This document shows, in pieces, positions 8,549 to 15,711 of a DNA stretch of 49,002 bases; position 1 is the stretch's first letter, and the number at the start of each line of letters is the position of its first letter. The translations under genes and the position numbers were made by a program. The stretch is taken from contig UQLY01000017.1 in NCBI GenBank assembly GCA_900542015.1, positions 1 to 49,002 on the forward strand, written 5' to 3'. The notes below the pieces were generated by a model. It did not search any database. It saw only the letters and a list, made by a program, of their open reading frames with translations, and was not told the DNA's origin. The DNA is from an uncultured Lachnospiraceae bacterium (GTDB lineage Bacteria > Bacillota > Clostridia > Lachnospirales > Lachnospiraceae).

Positions 8549-9334
8549 GTGAAAATCGTAGTTTGTATTAAACAGGTTCCTGATACAAAGGGCGGCGTGA
8601 AATTCAATCCGGATGGCACTCTGGACAGAGGTGCAATGCTTGCAATCATGAACCCCGATGACAAAGCTGGTTTAGAGGCAGCTTTAAGATTAAAAGATCA
8701 GTATGGTGCAGAAGTAACCGTTTTGACAATGGGTCTTCCCAAGGCTACAGACGTTCTTCGTGAAGCAATCGCTATGGGCGCTGACAAGGGCGTATTAGTA
8801 ACAGACAGAGTATTAGGCGGTGCCGATACCTGGGCAACATCCACAACAATCGCAGGCGCTTTGAGAAACTTAGAGTATGACCTGATCATCACAGGTCGTC
8901 AGGCTATCGACGGCGATACCGCTCAGGTTGGTCCTCAGATCGCTGAGCATTTGGGATTGCCTGTTATTTCTTATGCACAGGATCTTAAAATTGAAGGCGA
9001 CAAGGTTATCGTTCAGCGTCAGTACGACGACAGATATCATGTTTTAGAGGTACAGATGCCTGCATTAGTAACAGCACTTTCTGAGTTAAATGAGCCCCGT
9101 TACATGACTCCCGGTGGAATTTTCGACGCTTGCAAAGCTGAGATCACAACATGGGGTCGTGCAGACTTAAAAGATGTGGAAGACGGCAACTTAGGTCTGA
9201 ACGGATCTCCTACAAAAATCGCTAAAGCATCCGACAAGGTTCGTAAAGGTGCCGGCGAGAAAGTTACTCCCGATTCTCCTGATGAGGCTGTATCTTATAT
9301 CGTAGGAAAATTAAAAGAGAAACACGTTATTTAA
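8549..9334 (+). CDS. etfB: Electron transfer flavoprotein, beta subunit
   Basis: The 261-residue protein starts with MKIVVCIKQVPDT, characteristic of EtfB, and contains the ITGRQAIDGDTAQVGPQIAE region that binds nucleotide (AMP or, in bifurcating forms, FAD). The start codon is GTG, after AGGAGG with an 8-base spacer. It forms the EtfAB heterodimer with the next gene and passes electrons from NADH to Bcd and, in bifurcating complexes, ferredoxin. The 13-base distance from bcd and the 29 bases to etfA support one transcript. Confidence 0.96.
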   Translation: MKIVVCIKQVPDTKGGVKFNPDGTLDRGAMLAIMNPDDKAGLEAALRLKDQYGAEVTVLTMGLPKATDVLREAIAMGADKGVLVTDRVLGGADTWATSTTIAGALRNLEYDLIITGRQAIDGDTAQVGPQIAEHLGLPVISYAQDLKIEGDKVIVQRQYDDRYHVLEVQMPALVTALSELNEPRYMTPGGIFDACKAEITTWGRADLKDVEDGNLGLNGSPTKIAKASDKVRKGAGEKVTPDSPDEAVSYIVGKLKEKHVI

Positions 9335-9363
9335 TTTATAATAAGGAAAAGTGGTGAACAATT

Positions 9364-10431
9364 ATGAAAATGAGTCCAGAAGAGATCGCACAGTACAAAG
9401 GCGTCTTTGTATTTGCACAGCAGGTTGATAATGAAATCAGCGGCATTGCTTTTGAGTTGCTTGGAAAAGCAAAAGAATTAGCCGCTTCTTTAGAAACAAA
9501 AGAGGTAACCGCAGTTTTGATCGGTTCCGATGTGAAAAATCTTGTTGATCAGTTAGCAGAGTATGGTGCAGACCGTGTCATCGTTGTTGACGATCCTGAA
9601 TTAAAAGAGTACAGAACAGAGCCCTATGCACACGCATTGGCATCCGTTATCAAGAAGTACAAGCCCGAAATCATGTTAGTAGGCGCTACAGCAATCGGTC
9701 GTGACCTTGGTCCTACAGTTTCTGCAAGAGTAGAGACCGGTCTGACAGCTGACTGTACCGTACTGGAAATCGGTGATTTCCCGTTAGTGGCAATTCCCGG
9801 TAAAGAGGCTGATCAGAAACACAATCAGTTGTTAATGACCCGTCCTGCATTCGGCGGTAACACAATCGCTACCATCGCCTGCCCCGACAACCGTCCTCAG
9901 ATGGCTACCGTTCGTCCCGGCGTTATGCAGAAGATCGAGCCCGTGAAAGGCGCTAAAGCAGAGGTTGTTGAATTCAACCCCGGTTTCACGCCGAACAACA
10001 AATATGTAACGATCAAAGAAGTCGTAAAGGCAGTTTCCGATACGGTAGACATTATGGATGCTAAGATCTTAGTTTCCGGCGGTCGTGGAGTCGGATCTCC
10101 CGAAAACTTCAAATTATTAGAGGATCTTGCAGAGGTTCTTGGAGGTACCGTATCCTGCTCCCGTGCAGTTGTAGATTCCGGCTGGAAGCCGAAAGATCTG
10201 CAGGTTGGTCAGACAGGTAAGACGGTTCGTCCCAACGTATACTTTGCAATCGGTATTTCCGGCGCGATCCAGCACGTAGCAGGTATGGAAGAATCCGACA
10301 TTATTGTTGCGATCAACAAAGATGAAGATGCTCCTATCTTTGATGTAGCTGATTATGGCGTAGTCGGAGATTTAAACAAGATCGTTCCTCAGTTGACAGA
10401 GGCGATCAAAGCTGCATTAGCAGAGAAGTAA
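9364..10431 (+). CDS. etfA: Electron transfer flavoprotein, alpha subunit
   Basis: The 355-residue protein shows the EtfA layout: an N-terminal domain (GVFVFAQQVDNEISGIAFEL), then the C-terminal FAD-binding domain with LVSGGRGVGSPENF, SRAVVDSGW, VGQTGKTVRPNVYFAIGISGAIQH and INKDEDAPIF. It is somewhat longer than the 310-340 residues of non-bifurcating forms, which fits the butyrate-pathway type. No ferredoxin domain is fused to it. It is the last gene of the butyrate operon and is followed by two hairpins, the second with a T run. Confidence 0.96.
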   Translation: MKMSPEEIAQYKGVFVFAQQVDNEISGIAFELLGKAKELAASLETKEVTAVLIGSDVKNLVDQLAEYGADRVIVVDDPELKEYRTEPYAHALASVIKKYKPEIMLVGATAIGRDLGPTVSARVETGLTADCTVLEIGDFPLVAIPGKEADQKHNQLLMTRPAFGGNTIATIACPDNRPQMATVRPGVMQKIEPVKGAKAEVVEFNPGFTPNNKYVTIKEVVKAVSDTVDIMDAKILVSGGRGVGSPENFKLLEDLAEVLGGTVSCSRAVVDSGWKPKDLQVGQTGKTVRPNVYFAIGISGAIQHVAGMEESDIIVAINKDEDAPIFDVADYGVVGDLNKIVPQLTEAIKAALAEK

Positions 10432-10449
10432 TTTGTTTTACTTATAAAT

Positions 10450-10491
10450 CGATGGCGGATGGTACCGTACAAATTTTTGCCGCCGCCATCG
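10450..10491 (+). other. Hairpin just after etfA
   Basis: CGATGGCGG (10450-10458) pairs with CCGCCATCG (10483-10491). There is no T run directly after it, so on its own it is more likely a stabilising 3' hairpin than a terminator. Confidence 0.5.
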
Positions 10492-10517
10492 GCTGATACA
10501 TATTTATATCAGAGAAA

Positions 10518-10553
10518 AAGAGGTCTGGACGCTGGTTCCGGGCTTCTTTTTTT
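10518..10553 (+). terminator. Terminator of the butyrate operon
   Basis: AAGAGGTCTGGA (10518-10529) pairs with TCCGGGCTTCTT (10537-10548), using G-T pairs, across a short loop and runs into seven T. It closes the thl-etfA operon. Confidence 0.8.
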
Positions 10554-10682
10554 GCACAAACTGCGAGTTAAATGCGGGGGAGGTACACAAGCAGATTATT
10601 TTCTGATTAACGCTAATCCGTTTGAATGACCATTTATATGCTTATTTGCATTGGAAATTTGTACGAAAGAGGGATGATTGCC

Positions 10683-10778
10683 ATGATGACAATTGAAGGT
10701 CTGATTGCTGTTGTGAGTCTTGTGCTCACTGCATTCGGTCTCGGATATACAATCGGAAGTAATAAATCACAAAAATAA
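10683..10778 (+). CDS. Small hydrophobic peptide, candidate type I toxin (holin-like)
   Basis: A 31-residue open frame, too short for most gene finders. It starts MMTIEGLIAVVS, has one hydrophobic segment with a Gly-rich end (AFGLGYTIG), and a polar basic tail (SNKSQK). AGAGGG stands 9 bases before the ATG at 10683; an in-frame ATG at 10674 lies too close to that site. This length and build are those of the small holin-like toxins of type I systems in Firmicutes (TxpA/BsrG type). Two neighbouring signs support it: the stop codon lies inside a symmetric terminator, and a good promoter on the opposite strand (10865-10893) fires towards it. Membrane toxicity is inferred. Confidence 0.6.
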   Translation: MMTIEGLIAVVSLVLTAFGLGYTIGSNKSQK

Positions 10779-10858
10779 TCGCCTCTGGTCTGCAAACTGA
10801 AGGCGATTATTTTTGCTAACATATGTGGACTAACCGTCTATCGGTAGTACCCTTTTCT
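10770..10858 (-). ncRNA. Candidate antisense RNA (antitoxin) to the small peptide gene
   Basis: Transcription from the minus-strand promoter at 10865-10893 would start near 10858 and stop at the symmetric terminator. That gives an RNA of about 90 bases that overlaps the 3' end of the peptide mRNA. This is the convergent, tail-to-tail arrangement of txpA/RatA-like type I systems. No open frame of interest is present in it. Ends are estimated, not observed. Confidence 0.5.
10771..10814. terminator. Bidirectional terminator shared by small peptide gene and antisense RNA
   Basis: AAAAATAATCGCCT (10771-10784) pairs perfectly with AGGCGATTATTTTT (10801-10814) over a 16-base loop. A flanking T run exists on both strands. 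The left arm covers the stop codon of the small peptide. Confidence 0.8.
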
Positions 10859-10864
10859 ATTTTT

Positions 10865-10893
10865 ATACTAATCTGAATACTAATTATTGTCAA
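10865..10893 (-). promoter_or_regulatory. Promoter for the candidate antisense RNA
   Basis: Read on the minus strand, TTGACA (10893-10888) and TAGTAT (10870-10865) are separated by exactly 17 bases. No protein-coding gene lies downstream on that strand in the next 600 bases, so the promoter most likely makes the antisense RNA. Confidence 0.65.
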
Positions 10894-10939
10894 CTGTTAT
10901 TTTACAAAAAGAGATTTACACAAAAATATTTACTGTTGG

Positions 10940-11190
10940 GGATTGGTGTCGGACGGGTAAGGGGGATTTTGCTTTTCAAAGCCGAGCAGGAAAAGAGGGT
11001 TTTTCTAACAGAATGCGGTAGTGTTTTGGAAGGATTCGGGGTGCCGTCAATGCGGCATCCTTGCCGCAGAGACGGCTGAAATTGCCTTCCGGGCAATTTC
11101 TCCCTGGGTTGTGGAGGCATTCTGTAAGAAAAATCACCCTTTCCTGCAGAAGCTTTGAAAAACCAAATCCCCCTTTTCCTTACCCTGACA
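10940..11190 (+). repeat. Family B element 1: long stalk with two apical hairpins
   Basis: An imperfect inverted repeat of about 65-75 bases per arm (left 10940-11016, right 11117-11190) encloses 100 bases that hold two hairpins. The first (11043-11076) is GCCGTC/GACGGC, a 2x2 internal loop, then TGCGGCA/TGCCGCA with a TCCT loop. The second (11078-11100) is GAAATTGCC/GGCAATTTC. The stem contains an A-A mismatch in TTTTTCT-A-ACAGAATGC. Two diverged relatives with the same plan lie at 20.2 and 20.7 kb. No open frame with a ribosome binding site was seen. Its nature (structured RNA or MITE-like element) is open. Confidence 0.75.
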
Positions 11191-11249
11191 TTCAATTGCT
11201 GTATAATATTATTTATAAAAAATATAAATGAAAAAGCGAAAATAGATAA

Positions 11250-11278
11250 TTGACAAATTGTGCGGCGTGCGTTAGTAT
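11250..11278 (+). promoter_or_regulatory. Promoter of the Rpn-family gene
   Basis: TTGACA (11250-11255), 17 bases, TAGTAT (11273-11278). It gives a leader of about 165 bases before the start codon at 11452. Confidence 0.65.
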
Positions 11279-11360
11279 AGGATTGTAATAAATAAAACTT
11301 ATTACAAAACGTGAAAACGATTCGCCGATCTTTCTTTGATTGGCAGTATCTTTGGCATCT

Positions 11361-11438
11361 CGCCAACATTTTCACACGAATAAATTGAAAAGTTGGCGAA
11401 ATCAAAAGAAAAAGTCGTATAACTGTGGATTTCGCCAA
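11361..11438 (+). promoter_or_regulatory. Two mutually exclusive leader hairpins before the Rpn gene
   Basis: CGCCAAC-A-TTTTC (11361-11373) can pair with GAAAA-GTTGGCG (11387-11398). Alternatively TTGGCGAAATC (11393-11403) can pair perfectly with GATTTCGCCAA (11428-11438), directly beside the ribosome binding site. The two pairings share the GTTGGCG segment and cannot form together. This is the layout of a translational switch; no ligand class is recognised. Confidence 0.4.
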
Positions 11439-11451
11439 GGAAAGGAGTCAT

Positions 11452-12390
11452 ATGAGTTATACGAACAAAACATTGGAGGAACTCAACGTATTGGATGATT
11501 TCCTCATGAACGCCATTGTGACAACGCCGGAAATAGGAGAGGTATTTTGCAGGACAGTGTTGTCGGTTCTGCTGCAAAGAAAGGTTGGAAAGGTTAAGGT
11601 AATATCCCAGCGGATGATCCCGCCGTTTACACCGGAGCAGCGAGGTATCCGTATGGATGTGGAGATTCAGGAGTTGGATGCAGAGAGCGGCGTAAAGCTT
11701 CCGGTAAATATTTATGACTTGGAGCCGAATCTCAGAAGAGGGGTGCATTTGCCGAAACATAACCGCTTCTATCAGGCAAAGATAGATGCAAGGCATTTGA
11801 AAAGCGGGGAAGAGGATTTTGTAAAACTGCCTAATTTATATGTGATAACCATTACGAATTATGATCCTTTTGGTTATGATTATATGATGTATCATATTAG
11901 AAACCGATGTGTGGAAGTCACTGATTTATGTTATGATGACGGGCTGGAGTTTGTGTATTTTTATACAGGCGGGCATAAGGGCGGAAATGAAAGTATGAAG
12001 GCAATGCTGAATTACTTTCAGAACAGTAGAAGAGAAAATGCAACAGATAAGGCAACAGAGGAAATCAATGAGATTGTCGAGCAGGTGAGGAGCCTGCCGG
12101 AAGTGAGGAATGAGTATATGACATTGGGAGACATTATTGATTGTGAACGTAAAGAGGCGGCGGAGGAAGCTGCTGGGAAAGCAACAGAAGAAACCTTAAA
12201 GAAAACTTTAATATGCTGTATCCTGACCTATTTCAAAAAACAGGGTGATATTCCTGCAGGATTAGAAGGTAAACTGGAAGAGACGGAAGATGCAGATAAA
12301 TTAAAATCCTGGTATGAATTAGCACTGGAAACGAAAGAGGTTACTGAGTTTATGCAGCGAATAGAAAGCAACTGGAAATTTGGGGCATGA
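11452..12390 (+). CDS. Rpn-family PD-(D/E)XK nuclease / putative transposase
   Basis: The 312-residue protein resembles the Rpn (recombination-promoting nuclease, PD-(D/E)XK 'family transposase') proteins that are numerous in Lachnospiraceae. The N-terminal half holds the nuclease-like core: an acidic site in RGIRMDVEIQ (about residue 60), DLEPNLRR, and FYQAKIDARHLKSGEDF-like text with PNLYVITITNYDPFG. The C-terminal half is charged and helical. The start at 11452 follows AAGGAAAGGAG by about 5 bases; a GTG at 11425 lies within a leader hairpin and is rejected. Rpn proteins promote RecA-independent recombination and are often variable in copy number. No inverted repeats of an insertion sequence flank it. 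Confidence 0.8.
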   Translation: MSYTNKTLEELNVLDDFLMNAIVTTPEIGEVFCRTVLSVLLQRKVGKVKVISQRMIPPFTPEQRGIRMDVEIQELDAESGVKLPVNIYDLEPNLRRGVHLPKHNRFYQAKIDARHLKSGEEDFVKLPNLYVITITNYDPFGYDYMMYHIRNRCVEVTDLCYDDGLEFVYFYTGGHKGGNESMKAMLNYFQNSRRENATDKATEEINEIVEQVRSLPEVRNEYMTLGDIIDCERKEAAEEAAGKATEETLKKTLICCILTYFKKQGDIPAGLEGKLEETEDADKLKSWYELALETKEVTEFMQRIESNWKFGA

Positions 12391-12439
12391 AAGAATGACG
12401 TGCAAAAAGTAATCAGGCAGCAATAAGAAGAAAAAAAGA

Positions 12440-12546
12440 AGGGCTGCCGCATTTATTGAAAATTGTAGAGCAAGAGCATATTTCCGTGATAGGAAGCGTG
12501 TTTCTGTGATAACTGCAATTTTTTATAAATGCGGCGGCTTTTTTGT
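12440..12546 (-). repeat. Family A element 1 (short form), also a likely terminator
   Basis: GGGCTGCCGCATTTAT (12441-12456) and ATAAATGCGGCGGC (12525-12538) form terminal inverted repeats followed by a run of T, which would end transcription of the Rpn gene. The inner part contains, in reverse, the ATCACGGAAACACGCTT-like text of the two other copies (33.2 and 42.2 kb). It is shorter than the full element and lacks the inner GGTAC/ATCCGC hairpin. Confidence 0.7.
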
Positions 12547-12693
12547 TGAAAATTTGTAAAAACCTGAAAAAGTATGCAACTATGATGCAAAGATGTGCTT
12601 TAATTGTACGTGCAGGGGCTTCTAATACCTGTGAGTACGGAAGTGGAAGGATAGGAATTAGGAATGGAAAGGCGAAAGAGAAGGGAACGTAGA

Positions 12694-13746
12694 ATGAAGT
12701 GCATCGGTGTGAAAGGAAAACTTTTGGCGGGAATACTGTTTCTGGGGGTTCTGGTCTTAGGCGGCTGCGGGAAAGCAACGGAGGAAACGATGGAACAGGC
12801 GGATGAAAATTCGACGATTGTACTATATGATTGGATAGGAAATACGGCTGCGGTTATCGATATGACATCGCCTGCAGAATGCAGCGGGGAGTATGAACTT
12901 CCTGAAAATACACAGTTTGTCCGTGCGGATGAGGAAATGATTTATTATACTACCGCAGATTATTGGGATGACAAATACCTGTATCAGATCTGTGCATTAA
13001 ACCGGACGACGGGCGAAGTCACGATAATAAAGGAAAAGGCTTCTGAAAGGGAGCATATATTTTCACTTGAAACCGCTGACAAACAGATATATGTCGGATG
13101 GAGCTGTAACCAAGAGGATACAAAGATGGAGTATTATGAAGAGGTTTATGCAATTGGGGACGATGGTATAACATGCCGTCGCCTGCATGATGAAATGTAT
13201 CGGGCAATCGAAGAACAGAATTACAGATTGATCAATGGGATTGCTCCGGAATATTGCCTGCAAAAATTTGGTGAAGTTTATGCTGAAAATTATGAAGAGG
13301 AAAAAATCGGTATTTTTGATGAAACAGGAAATTGCAAAGAAATATTTGATGAGCAGGACGATTTTGGGAATCTTTACTATGCAGCCGGTGAATATTTCAT
13401 CTATTCGCAAGAAAACACCGGAAATTATGTGATATATAATCGCACCACATCGGAAAAGAAACTTTTGGAAGGGAAAGGATTGTCCCTGATGTCGTATGAC
13501 GAGGGGTGCGTATATTACTGCATAACGGAAGAGATTTCATATAATGTTGCTAAGAGAACTGCGTATCAATATGAGATAGAGACGGATACCACCAGAATGC
13601 TGTATGAGGTATCGGATCTTGCGGGAGACATACGTTCTAAAAGCGCAGGGACCGGTTTTCAGGTGGCAGGAGAATATTGTTACTTCATAGGATCGGATGG
13701 AGTGGACGGAGCATGGCGCGTCTTTGATTTGGCAAAAATGAAGTGA
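12694..13746 (+). CDS. Predicted lipoprotein of unknown function
   Basis: From the ATG at 12694 the protein has 350 residues and a clear lipoprotein signal: MKCIGVKGK, a hydrophobic core, and the lipobox LGGC with the lipidated Cys at 25. GAGAAGGGA precedes this start; an in-frame ATG at 12664 would add 10 basic residues and is less likely. The mature part is acidic and rich in Tyr and Gly with recurrent beta-strand-like stretches (for example YYTTADYWDDKYLYQICALNR), which suggests a beta-propeller-like surface protein. No enzymatic motif is seen. It overlaps the next frame by 4 bases. Confidence 0.75.
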   Translation: MKCIGVKGKLLAGILFLGVLVLGGCGKATEETMEQADENSTIVLYDWIGNTAAVIDMTSPAECSGEYELPENTQFVRADEEMIYYTTADYWDDKYLYQICALNRTTGEVTIIKEKASEREHIFSLETADKQIYVGWSCNQEDTKMEYYEEVYAIGDDGITCRRLHDEMYRAIEEQNYRLINGIAPEYCLQKFGEVYAENYEEEKIGIFDETGNCKEIFDEQDDFGNLYYAAGEYFIYSQENTGNYVIYNRTTSEKKLLEGKGLSLMSYDEGCVYYCITEEISYNVAKRTAYQYEIETDTTRMLYEVSDLAGDIRSKSAGTGFQVAGEYCYFIGSDGVDGAWRVFDLAKMK

Positions 13747-14456
13747 AGGAGGTTGACGGCGCAGAATCTCTTTGGCATTGCAGTTATGCAGATTACGGGA
13801 CTGTAGAGGGCGGGAGTGAAATTGCTGTCTGTCCATTTTGTCAGAAAGAAATTTATTGTGTTTATACAGAACAGTTTGTGCTGGATGAAAAATATCCCAA
13901 TGCAGATAGAATCAACGAATATCTGCAGGAGAAAAACGAAGAAGTATTAAACAATGTCAGAAACGAAGAGGAAATTACGGAGGAAAACGACTGGCATTTA
14001 GACGAGGGATTCAGAGCCGAAACCAATAAGATAGTTATACAATCGGTACAGGAGGTGGGAGCGCACTATCTTCAGGTTGAATACGATGGTTATTGGGATG
14101 GCGGGGGAGCGCACGGTATGCCCTACAGAAATTATTATTTATTTGATCTGGATACGGGCGAAAGGGTTTTATTTACAGATTTATATGAAGGGACAGAAGA
14201 AGCGTTTAAGCAGTTGGCGGCGGAATATACGGTATTGGATTGGAAGGAAGACAGCCGAAATTACTTTGCACAGTCGGAGGAAGCGGTATACAGCGATGCC
14301 TACAGTTGCGTTTCAACGGATATGGATATTAAATTTGGAGAAGACGGAGTTTCCGTAATCTATGATCCTTATCTGATGGGATCTTATGCGACCGGATTTA
14401 TTGAAGTGGAAATCCCATATGAAGCGTTGGAATTAAAAGAGTGTTTTGCAAAATGA
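13743..14456 (+). CDS. DUF3298/RsiV-like domain protein without visible signal peptide
   Basis: This 237-residue frame begins with GTG at 13743, overlapping the lipoprotein stop (GTGAAGGAGG). Residues about 95-235 resemble the DUF3298 (RsiV-like) fold: HYLQVEYDGYWDGGGAHGMPYRNYYLFDLDTGERVLFTDLY and a C-terminal VIYDPYLMGSYATGFIEVEIPYEAL. Such domains normally sit outside the membrane behind an anchor, but here the first 90 residues show none; instead there is an unusual CPFCQKE Cys pair. The N-terminus may be truncated, joined to the wrong start, or lost by an old frameshift. Translational coupling to the lipoprotein is plausible. Confidence 0.6.
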   Translation: MKEVDGAESLWHCSYADYGTVEGGSEIAVCPFCQKEIYCVYTEQFVLDEKYPNADRINEYLQEKNEEVLNNVRNEEEITEENDWHLDEGFRAETNKIVIQSVQEVGAHYLQVEYDGYWDGGGAHGMPYRNYYLFDLDTGERVLFTDLYEGTEEAFKQLAAEYTVLDWKEDSRNYFAQSEEAVYSDAYSCVSTDMDIKFGEDGVSVIYDPYLMGSYATGFIEVEIPYEALELKECFAK

Positions 14457-14474
14457 CAGGATCTCTGATACTAT
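14446..14474 (+). promoter_or_regulatory. Promoter of the rhomboid gene
   Basis: TTGCAA (14446-14451), a 17-base spacer and TACTAT (14469-14474) lie about 30 bases before the rhomboid start. Confidence 0.5.
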
Positions 14475-14502
14475 AGTAAATAGTAAAAGAGAGGGCTAAA
14501 AC

Positions 14503-15075
14503 ATGAAAATACTGAAGAAAATTGACTATAACTCACCGGTGGTACTGAGCTTTGCATTTGCATCTTTTGTGGTGCTCTTGCTGGGATATTTGACGAACGG
14601 GCTTACCACGCGCTTGTTTTTCTGCGTGTACCGTTCTTCTTTGCTGGATATACTGGGTTATGTGCGATTGTTCGGTCATGTTCTGGGACATGCCAATTTG
14701 TCCCATTATATCAACAATATGATGATGATACTATTGGTGGGTCCCATGCTGGAAGAAAAGTACGGGAGTAAACTTCTGCTTCAAATGATCCTGCTTACGG
14801 CGTTTATAACGGGTCTGGTCAATAATCTGCTGTTTCCCACGGCATTGTTGGGAGCAAGCGGTATCGTATTTATGATGATTATTTTATCCTCCGTGACCAG
14901 CGTCAAGGAGGGGAAGATTCCGCTGACGCTGATAGTCGTTGTGATTCTGTATCTTGGGGAGCAGATTGTGGCGGGATTGTTTACGGCGGATAACATTTCA
15001 CAGTTGACGCATATTGTCGGCGGCGTATGCGGCGGTGTATTCGGAATGATGATGAATAAAAGAGGTGTACGCTGA
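14503..15075 (+). CDS. Rhomboid-family intramembrane serine protease
   Basis: The 190-residue protein has about six membrane segments, the rhomboid minimum. The Ser-His dyad is visible: GASG in LLGASGIVF carries the nucleophile, and the catalytic His lies in QLTHIVGG near the C-terminus. The HANLSHYINN motif of the second segment (H-x(5)-N type) is also present. Rhomboids cut single-pass membrane proteins inside the bilayer; the substrate here is unknown. GAGAGGG precedes the ATG. The following genes (ybaK-like, MBOAT) are on the same strand but separated by more than 50 bases. Confidence 0.85.
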   Translation: MKILKKIDYNSPVVLSFAFASFVVLLLGYLTNGLTTRLFFCVYRSSLLDILGYVRLFGHVLGHANLSHYINNMMMILLVGPMLEEKYGSKLLLQMILLTAFITGLVNNLLFPTALLGASGIVFMMIILSSVTSVKEGKIPLTLIVVVILYLGEQIVAGLFTADNISQLTHIVGGVCGGVFGMMMNKRGVR

Positions 15076-15130
15076 AAGCAAAAGAGCGTACAGGGACATC
15101 AGGGAAGAGACATAAAGGAGAAAGGCTAAA

Positions 15131-15616
15131 ATGGCGAAGCAAAAAGAAATTAAAACCAATGCCATGCGTATATTGGACAGGTTAAAGATAACATATATCC
15201 ATCAATCCTACGATTGCGGAGAATTTGTAGACGGAATCCAGACGGCGGATCATCTGGGGCTGCCCCATGAAAAGGTTTATAAGACCCTGGTAACGCTGGG
15301 AGCAAGTAAGCAGTATTTTGTATTTGTACTTCCCATTGAGGCGGAGCTGGATCTGAAGAAAGCGGCAAAGGCGGTAGGGGAGAAATCCGTTTCCATGATC
15401 CATGTGAAGGATATAACGGCTGTTACCGGATATGTGCGGGGCGGGTGTACCGCAATCGGCATGAAAAAGCAGTATCGGACGGTTATCAGCGATACGGCAA
15501 AAAAGCTGGATCAGATGTATGTCAGCGGCGGCAAAATCGGCTGTCAGATTATGCTGGCGCCGGAGGATTTGTGCAAGGCAAGCGGCGGCGTGTACGGGGA
15601 TATTATTGTCGGGTAA
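15131..15616 (+). CDS. ybaK: YbaK/EbsC-family Cys-tRNA(Pro) deacylase
   Basis: The 161-residue protein has the length and motifs of the YbaK editing domain: YDCGEFVDGIQTADHLG, the lysine-containing KTLVTLGA strand, and the C-terminal SGGKIGCQIMLAPEDL and SGGVYGDI. These enzymes hydrolyse Cys that was wrongly attached to tRNA-Pro, in trans. AAGGAG lies before the ATG. The gene stands alone between rhomboid and the MBOAT gene. Confidence 0.9.
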   Translation: MAKQKEIKTNAMRILDRLKITYIHQSYDCGEFVDGIQTADHLGLPHEKVYKTLVTLGASKQYFVFVLPIEAELDLKKAAKAVGEKSVSMIHVKDITAVTGYVRGGCTAIGMKKQYRTVISDTAKKLDQMYVSGGKIGCQIMLAPEDLCKASGGVYGDIIVG

Positions 15617-15711
15617 CGGTAATTTCAGAGGAGCTTTCTGTCAGAAATCAGAGAGTAAGAGCGAATTAAAAGATGAATGTGAAAAGAACGAAAGATAGAG
15701 TGTGATTTTTA

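Noticed and set aside
10634..10822. Minus-strand 62-codon frame across the small peptide gene
   Set aside because: No ribosome binding site, and it crosses the symmetric terminator; the antisense transcript is more likely non-coding.
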